A stretch of DNA of 10,029 nucleotides from positions 114,611 to 124,639 of the forward strand of contig DHDL01000035.1 of the NCBI GenBank assembly GCA_002399345.1, in the 5' to 3' direction. The position numbers were made by a program, and so were the translations under genes. Position 1 is the first letter of the stretch. Each line of letters begins with the position of its first letter. This stretch comes from Thermoanaerobacterales bacterium UBA4877. GTDB taxonomy: Bacteria; Bacillota; Thermoanaerobacteria; Thermoanaerobacterales; UBA4877. Below the pieces are notes generated by a model, which was not told where the DNA came from, did no database searches, and was given only the letters and a program-made list of their open reading frames with translations. Positions 5,633 through 10,029 of the stretch are shown in pieces.

Positions 5633-6565
5633 CTATTTTGCAAACTCATTATCTGTTAATTCTTTGTAACTGAAGTTATTTTTGACCAGCTTTCTGTTGA
5701 TCAGCCAATCCATCATATTGTCCGCTTCCTTTCTTGAAAGAGGCCCGGCATCACTATAAGACGGGGGCTGCATTCTCTCTTTTGTCTCCTTTGGAAACCC
5801 CGTTACATTAATAATGGTATCCATGTAATCCATAGCGGCCTGGTTGTTCAAATAATCCACCGCCTTGTTGTATGCGTTATATACATACTTTACCCCATCT
5901 TTGTTATCTTTTAAAATATCTGCCCTGAAAACCATTACACCGGAATCAATGTCCGACATATTAGAGCTGCCTATAACATAAGCCCCGCTGCCCGACGCTT
6001 CCGAGGCCAGTGGTTCCGGCAGCGCTGCAGCCACTGCCTTTCCACTCTTAAGCATACCGGACACCGCATTTACATCCGGTATTTTAACCTTATTGACAGC
6101 GGATGCATTAAGTCCGGCCCTTTCTAATATCTTATCAGTAACATACCCTGTTATTGCATCACTGGTTACAGCTATGTCCTTTCCCTTTAAATCCGCTATT
6201 TCTTTAATCCCCATGCCCTTATTTACCACCAGCTTATAATTCCCGTCGGTCTTGGAGGTTATTTTTATATCCAGTCCTTCATCCTTAGCCGATATAGCTG
6301 ACATAACATCACAGACAGCACCGTCAATCGTACCCTTTTTAAGTAAATTCTTACCTTCGCCGACATTCTTTAAGCTTTTTAACTCAATGTTTAAACCCTC
6401 ATCCTTAAAATATCCCTTTTTATCCGCTACCAAAAGAGGTACAGAATCAATGTCAGACATAACGCCTATACGCAGAGTCCTTGTTTTTTCTTTGCCCGCT
6501 GAGCAGGCTGTCAGCGAAAAAATCAAAGCAATAAGCGTAAGGCCCACAATTAAGCGTTTCTTCAT
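5633..6565 (-). CDS. NMT1/SsuA-like ABC transporter substrate-binding lipoprotein
   Basis: A 310-residue secreted lipoprotein. The signal peptide MKKRLIVGLTLIALIFSLTAC ends in the lipobox LTAC with the lipidated C21. The mature part has the two-lobed binding fold of the NMT1/THI5-SsuA-TauA group: RIGVMSDIDSVPLLVADKKGYFKDEGLNIEL at 32-62, GTIDGAVCDVMSA, LKGKDIAVTSDAITGYVTDKILERAGL with hinge crossing, and AAALPEPLA. Members deliver small anions, sulfonates or pyrimidine/thiamine precursors to an ABC permease, or act as sensors. Start ATG 6565 follows AAGGGGATG. It lies 34 bases after the NusG-like gene and just before the MocR gene. No permease or ATPase gene is adjacent, so it either feeds a transporter encoded elsewhere or has a non-transport role such as ligand sensing or flavin/electron traffic at the cell surface (inference). 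Confidence 0.88.
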   Translation of the reverse strand: MKKRLIVGLTLIALIFSLTACSAGKEKTRTLRIGVMSDIDSVPLLVADKKGYFKDEGLNIELKSLKNVGEGKNLLKKGTIDGAVCDVMSAISAKDEGLDIKITSKTDGNYKLVVNKGMGIKEIADLKGKDIAVTSDAITGYVTDKILERAGLNASAVNKVKIPDVNAVSGMLKSGKAVAAALPEPLASEASGSGAYVIGSSNMSDIDSGVMVFRADILKDNKDGVKYVYNAYNKAVDYLNNQAAMDYMDTIINVTGFPKETKERMQPPSYSDAGPLSRKEADNMMDWLINRKLVKNNFSYKELTDNEFAK

Positions 6566-6599
6566 AATCGCATCCCCTTAATAAATACTGAGTAAAAAT

Positions 6600-6965
6600 C
6601 TAATATGTTACCTCATCCACATCCTGCATTTCTCCCGGAATCCTTACAACCACCTTGTGCGGCAGACATACAATACTCTCACCCGTCTTATTTATCCAGC
6701 CCTGCTTTATACATACCTTGTCAGGGCAATTGGTTTTAGATATACGGGCCTTGCCGTTTTTTACCTCGACAATGTTATAATCATCTTCACTTACATGAAC
6801 CATAACCTTTTTGTCCTGATTAAGGGAAAGCGTCTCATATAGCTTGCCGTTCTTCTCTATGTAAACCGTTGTTCCCGGTGCGGCAGGGTTTAAGGCTAGA
6901 TATATAAAACCGCATACAGAAAAAATAATAACGGCTGCTATGAGCAATTTATCGCCTGTCTTCAT
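6600..6965 (-). CDS. NusG domain II-containing membrane-anchored protein
   Basis: A 121-residue protein with one N-terminal membrane helix (about 6-25, KLLIAAVIIFSVCGFIYLAL) and an extracytoplasmic NusG domain II (PF07009/DUF1312 type). The family hallmark is clear: SKTNCPDKVCIKQGWI, then GESIVCLPHKVVVRI, giving conserved C80, C85 and C100. Despite the name it is not a transcription factor; the family is found beside ApbE, FMN-binding and Gx-transporter/polyprenyl-synthase genes in Firmicutes and its exact role is not established. The three cysteines outside the membrane suggest a redox or metal function (inference). ATG 6965 overlaps the ApbE gene by 17 bases (6949-6965), with a GAGG ribosome site inside that gene, so the two are co-translated. 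Confidence 0.9.
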   Translation of the reverse strand: MKTGDKLLIAAVIIFSVCGFIYLALNPAAPGTTVYIEKNGKLYETLSLNQDKKVMVHVSEDDYNIVEVKNGKARISKTNCPDKVCIKQGWINKTGESIVCLPHKVVVRIPGEMQDVDEVTY

Positions 6966-7989
6966 AGGTATATTCCTCGTTTGTTATCTTAAAAATTTTT
7001 TTTGCACCGGGGGTAGCATATATTTTTTTATCTGAGGTTATCATTATGGCATCTATACCATCCATAGACTCTACAAGCTTCAATCCCTTATCCACGCCCA
7101 AAACATAAACCGAGGTGGAAAGAGCATCCCCCGTTATGGATTTATCGCTTATAATGGTTGTGCTTATCACACCGTTATCGGACGGATAACCGGTCGAAAG
7201 GTCAAATATATGATGATATCTCTTACCGTTGGCCTCGAAAAACCTCTCGTAGTTTCCCGATGTAACAACGGACTTATCCTTAACATTTACTATGCCAACA
7301 TAGTTTCCCTTGGAATCAAGGGGATCCTGTATGCCTATTCTCCAATCCGAGCCGTCGGTTTTTGAACCCACAGCATATACATTGCCGCCGAGATTTATAA
7401 GTGCTTTATCTATACCATCTTTTAATATGGTCTGCTTAGCACAGTCGGCCGCATATCCCTTAGCTATACCACCAAGATCTATTCCCATACCCGATATGGG
7501 CAGCATTATATTGTTATCATTTTCAATCTTCACCTTTTTATAATTGATAAGATGCAAAGCATCATCTATCTCAGATTGGGAGGGAACACGTTGTTTGTCT
7601 GTCCCTATGCCCCAGAGATTCACCAGGGGTGCGACAGATATATCGAACATGCCTCCCGTAAGCTTGCCGTATTTTTCCCCCTGTTTGATCACATAATATG
7701 TATCGCCATCTACCTTAACGTGATCCTTCCCTGCCGCATCATTTATCTTTACCACAGAGCTTGCCGGAAGCTTGGGGGACATCTTATTATCAATATCCCT
7801 GACACGGTTAAAGGCATCGTTAACCGCTTTTCCGGCCTTAGCCTTTTTGCCGTAAGCGGTTATCTCTATATTGGTATCCAGCATAAAACCAGTTTTTGTG
7901 GCAGGCTTATTATTTGCACCGCATCCCTGCATCATAAAAACCGATGACAGCAATATCAGCAAAATCAACACCTTATGCCTTTGTTTCAT
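6949..7989 (-). CDS. apbE: FAD:protein FMN transferase (ApbE), lipoprotein
   Basis: A 346-residue extracytoplasmic lipoprotein that covalently attaches FMN, from FAD, to Thr/Ser of target proteins in a Mg-dependent reaction. The signal peptide ends at the lipobox MQGC with C23. ApbE signatures follow in order: DTNIEITAYG (38-47), GGMFDISVAPLVNLWGIG (112-129), MGIDLGGIAKGYAADCA (168-184) with the FAD-binding glycines, LINLGGNVYAVG (198-209), WRIGIQDP, VTSGNYERFF (242-251), HHIFDLSTGYP (259-269) and the Mg-site segment GDALSTSVYVLG (287-298). All core elements are intact. Start ATG 7989 has GGAGG seven bases or so upstream. It is the first gene of the operon and overlaps the NusG-like gene. None of the proteins in this window carries an obvious acceptor motif of the D-G-x-T/S-G-A-T type. 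Confidence 0.95.
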   Translation of the reverse strand: MKQRHKVLILLILLSSVFMMQGCGANNKPATKTGFMLDTNIEITAYGKKAKAGKAVNDAFNRVRDIDNKMSPKLPASSVVKINDAAGKDHVKVDGDTYYVIKQGEKYGKLTGGMFDISVAPLVNLWGIGTDKQRVPSQSEIDDALHLINYKKVKIENDNNIMLPISGMGIDLGGIAKGYAADCAKQTILKDGIDKALINLGGNVYAVGSKTDGSDWRIGIQDPLDSKGNYVGIVNVKDKSVVTSGNYERFFEANGKRYHHIFDLSTGYPSDNGVISTTIISDKSITGDALSTSVYVLGVDKGLKLVESMDGIDAIMITSDKKIYATPGAKKIFKITNEEYTYEDRR

Positions 7990-8017
7990 CCAATTACCTC
8001 CAGATTATAGCTTTTGT

Positions 8018-8038
8018 TTGTATAATTATATTATACAA
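8018..8038. repeat. Perfect 21-bp palindrome over the apbE -10 box (candidate operator)
   Basis: Arms TTGTATAAT (8018-8026) and ATTATACAA (8030-8038) are perfect complements around TAT. The palindrome contains two overlapping TATAAT sequences on the minus strand, so a bound protein would block the promoter. The symmetry resembles sites of Fur/PerR, MarR or TetR-type repressors without matching a consensus that I can assert. Confidence 0.65.
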
Positions 8039-8053
8039 CTTGATTAACTTCAA
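8025..8053 (-). promoter_or_regulatory. Promoter for the apbE-nusG-like-SBP-mocR operon
   Basis: On the minus strand TTGAAG (8053-8048) is followed after 17 bases by a perfect TATAAT (8030-8025). Transcription would start near 8018, about 30 bases before the apbE ATG. A second TATAAT at 8035-8030 has only a 12-base gap to this -35 and is less likely to be used. Confidence 0.65.
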
Positions 8054-8070
8054 AACCTAAACCGGACAAT

Positions 8071-8090
8071 AAAAAAATGGCGCCAGCCAT
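8071..8090 (-). terminator. Probable intrinsic terminator of the glnA operon
   Basis: On the minus strand ATGGC (8090-8086), loop TGGC, GCCAT (8081-8077) form a short GC-containing stem followed directly by a T run. The stem is only five base pairs, so termination may be partial. It lies 13 bases after the stop of the ANTAR regulator gene, between it and the apbE promoter. Confidence 0.6.
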
Positions 8091-8102
8091 AATTGATTGA
8101 CG

Positions 8103-8657
8103 CTATAAAGAATTCTTATATTTTTCTATTATATTGCCGGCCGCCTCATCCATGTTTATGGAAAAATCCATGGCCTGCTTTTGTATATACCTATGGGCCT
8201 CTTCTTCAGTATAATGCTCTTCTTCCATCAAATACATCTTGGCAGTGTTAATTTTTCTTTGTAAACCACGTATTTTTTTATCCGGCTCTGTTTGGCAATT
8301 CTTATGTTTTAAAAGTGTATCCAGTGCTTCAAGCACCATCGCATCTGATACAGGCTTAATCAGACAAACGGCTTTATCCGCACGCATGCTCGCCTTCTTA
8401 TACGTCCCAGCAGTCATCATAATGATAGCATGCGTATTGTACTCTCTAGCCAATATATCAGTTACTTCTATGCCGTTTATACCATGGAGAATTTCATCTA
8501 TCACAGCCGCGTCTGGGGCAACAGACTTTGCGAGTCTCAATGCAGACGCCCCGTCGCCGGCCGTATATACCATATATCCCGATGTCTTTAACATGTCCTT
8601 TATATGCTTCTTGACATCTGTATCCGATACTACTAAAAGCACCTTAACCTGTTTCAT
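8103..8657 (-). CDS. ANTAR-domain response regulator (NitR-like RNA-binding antiterminator)
   Basis: A 184-residue regulator with an N-terminal receiver domain (about 4-117) and a C-terminal ANTAR RNA-binding domain (about 126-180). In the receiver, D54 (AAVIDEI), T82 and K101 (IKP) occupy the phosphorylation, switch and conserved-Lys positions, but the usual acidic pair after strand 1 is replaced: VLLVVSD puts V10 and S11 there. Phosphorylation may therefore be weak or absent. The ANTAR part is clear: INTAKMYLMEEEHYTEEEAHRYIQKQAMD then EAAGNIIEKY. ANTAR proteins bind paired hexaloop RNA hairpins and prevent a terminator from forming. ATG 8657 is chosen over the frame from 8702 because GAGGTG stands six bases upstream and the receiver begins there. 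It lies 19 bases after glnA, as does nitR of Clostridium saccharobutylicum, and probably controls glnA or other nitrogen genes. Confidence 0.88.
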   Translation of the reverse strand: MKQVKVLLVVSDTDVKKHIKDMLKTSGYMVYTAGDGASALRLAKSVAPDAAVIDEILHGINGIEVTDILAREYNTHAIIMMTAGTYKKASMRADKAVCLIKPVSDAMVLEALDTLLKHKNCQTEPDKKIRGLQRKINTAKMYLMEEEHYTEEEAHRYIQKQAMDFSINMDEAAGNIIEKYKNSL

Positions 8658-8676
8658 TAAAACACCTCTGCCAATA

Positions 8677-10008
8677 TTAATACTTTGTGAGGTATCTATC
8701 AAGCTCCCATTGTGTTACATAGGTCTTGTACTGATTCCATTCTTCCATTTTAGCTGATATAAATCTTTCAACGGTATGAGGGCTTAAGGCATTCTTAATT
8801 ACCTTATCCTTATTCAGTTCAAGTAAAGCTTTCTCCAGGGTAGCCGGTAATCTGTCTATATTAAAACCGTCTAGTTCTGTGGTTGTCATATCATATATAT
8901 TCCTGTTTACAGCTTCAGGCGGCAGTATTTTGTTTTCTATGCCGTCCAGTCCGGCTTCCAAAATAACCGCCAGTGCAAGATAAGGGTTGCATGTAGGATC
9001 AGGGTTCCTAAGCTCCAGCCTTGTTGCCGCCCCTCTCTTATCTGGCACCCTTATAAGAGGACTCCGGTTCCTGGATGACCACGCTATATATACGGGAGCT
9101 TCATAGCCGGATACAAGCCTCTTGTAAGAATTAACAGTTGGGTTTGTAATGGCACACAGGGCCTTGGCATGTTTCATAAGGCCACCCATGAAGTAGTATG
9201 CACAGCTGCTTAACTCAAGCTCTCCATCCGGATCATAAAACACATTTTTACCATTCTTGGTCAGGGACATGTTGGTATGCATACCGGAGCCGGGGATTCC
9301 ATATACCGGTTTAGGCATAAATGTGGCATGCAGTCCGTTCCTCTGTGCAACCATCCTTATGACCATTTTAAATGTCATTATGTCGTCTGCAGCCGCCAGC
9401 GCATTGTCATATTTAAAATCAATCTCGTGCTGGCCCGGCCCGCCTTCGTGATGCGAGGCTTCTATCTCAAACCCCATTTTTTTAAGGGTCATGACCATAT
9501 CCCGCCGGGCTGTTTCACCCAGGTCCACGGGAGCCAAATCAAAATAACCGGCATTATCATGTGTAATAGTTGTAGACTCGCCCCTATCATTGGTAAGGAA
9601 AAGATAAAACTCACACTCGGGGCCCACATTAAAACCATAACCCATTTCTTCAGCATGTTTTAAAGCCTTCTTAAGTATATACCGCGGGTCACTCTCAAAA
9701 GGCGTGCCATCAGGATTATATACATCGCATATAAGGCGAGCCTCCAGGTATTCACCGGACCACGGATATATTGTAAAACTGGATAAATAAGGCCGCAGGT
9801 TCATATCTGATTCTTCTATTCTTGCAAATCCGTCTATGGAAGAACCGTCAAACATCTTCTCATTGTCTAAAGCCTCTTGCAGGCCTTCCCGGGGTATTGA
9901 TACATTCTTCATAACACCAAAAATATCTGTAAACTGCAGATGAATAAACTCCACTCCGAGTTCATCCACTTTTTTGCATACTTCTTCTCTTGACAGCTTT
10001 CTTCGCAT
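8677..10008 (-). CDS. glnA: Glutamine synthetase type I (GSI-alpha)
   Basis: A complete 443-residue glutamine synthetase, which makes glutamine from glutamate, ammonia and ATP; it acts as a cytoplasmic dodecamer. Visible signatures: FTDIFGVMKNV (26-36), FDGSSIDGF (53-61), GPECEFYLF, the metal/ATP segment HHEGGPGQHEIDFKY, KPVYGIPGSGMHTNMSL, and the active-site block NPTVNSYKRLVSGYEAPVYIAWSSRNRSPLIR, followed by LELRNPDPTCNPYLALAVIL. The length and the absence of the adenylylation loop insertion mark the alpha subtype. R63 (FARIEESD) aligns with the Bacillus R62 that takes part in glutamine feedback, and the conserved E of GYEAP is present. ATG 10008 follows AGGGAGG by seven bases. It leads an operon with the ANTAR regulator; its promoter and leader lie outside the window. 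Confidence 0.97.
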   Translation of the reverse strand: MRRKLSREEVCKKVDELGVEFIHLQFTDIFGVMKNVSIPREGLQEALDNEKMFDGSSIDGFARIEESDMNLRPYLSSFTIYPWSGEYLEARLICDVYNPDGTPFESDPRYILKKALKHAEEMGYGFNVGPECEFYLFLTNDRGESTTITHDNAGYFDLAPVDLGETARRDMVMTLKKMGFEIEASHHEGGPGQHEIDFKYDNALAAADDIMTFKMVIRMVAQRNGLHATFMPKPVYGIPGSGMHTNMSLTKNGKNVFYDPDGELELSSCAYYFMGGLMKHAKALCAITNPTVNSYKRLVSGYEAPVYIAWSSRNRSPLIRVPDKRGAATRLELRNPDPTCNPYLALAVILEAGLDGIENKILPPEAVNRNIYDMTTTELDGFNIDRLPATLEKALLELNKDKVIKNALSPHTVERFISAKMEEWNQYKTYVTQWELDRYLTKY

Positions 10009-10015
10009 ATATTAT

Positions 10016-10029
10016 CCTCCCTAAAAAAA
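10016..10029 (-). promoter_or_regulatory. glnA ribosome site directly preceded by a T7 run (possible end of a leader terminator)
   Basis: On the minus strand seven Ts (10029-10023) are followed by AGGGAGG, the glnA Shine-Dalgarno. A T tract at this spot is what remains visible of an intrinsic terminator in an antitermination leader. The stem, if present, lies beyond the window edge, so this is suggestive only. Confidence 0.4.

Noticed and set aside
1..10029. CRISPR arrays, tRNA/rRNA genes, transposase genes or attachment-site repeats
   Set aside because: Looked for and not seen: no spaced direct repeats, no recognisable tRNA arms, and no integrase or transposase motifs.

Overview
The window reads as chromosomal DNA from an anaerobic Bacillota organism, most likely of class Clostridia. 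This rests on moderate-to-low GC with AT-rich intergenic gaps, strong AGGAGG-type ribosome binding sites, frequent TTG/GTG starts, and gene families typical of Clostridia: a DUF3189 protein, a NusG domain II protein next to ApbE, and a GSI-alpha glutamine synthetase followed by an ANTAR regulator. The genus cannot be fixed from the sequence. Apart from the DUF3189 gene, a LysR relic and a doubtful small ORF, everything recognised lies on the minus strand.

Left part (1-1020): a frameshifted, 5'-truncated piece of an Orn/Lys/Arg decarboxylase at the edge, then a DUF3189 gene (+) convergent with a 62-aa cysteine-motif protein (-). The two share one hairpin that can terminate transcription in both directions.

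Redox pair (1021-2573): an Old Yellow Enzyme family oxidoreductase and a flavodoxin-fold FMN reductase with four clustered cysteines, joined by a 4-base ATGA overlap. A near-consensus promoter precedes them, flanked by several inverted repeats.

Decayed mosaic (about 2690-4174): an internal fragment of a type I restriction subunit (hsdR) with a frameshift and a damaged motor motif, a 46-aa ORF of unknown origin, and the effector-binding half of a LysR regulator with its own frameshift. The LysR relic is divergent from the redox pair and may be its former regulator.

Extracytoplasmic operon (4178-7989, transcribed right to left): an ApbE flavin transferase lipoprotein, a one-helix NusG domain II protein, an orphan NMT1/SsuA-like substrate-binding lipoprotein, and a MocR-type (GntR plus aminotransferase fold) regulator. 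The ApbE/NusG overlap and short gaps indicate co-transcription from a promoter at 8025-8053, whose -10 lies inside a perfect 21-bp palindrome. No flavinylation acceptor, permease or ATPase is present in the window.

Nitrogen operon (8103-10029): glnA followed 19 bases later by an ANTAR response regulator, a NitR-like arrangement. A T7 run just upstream of the glnA ribosome binding site, at the window edge, fits the end of a leader terminator that such a regulator could control.
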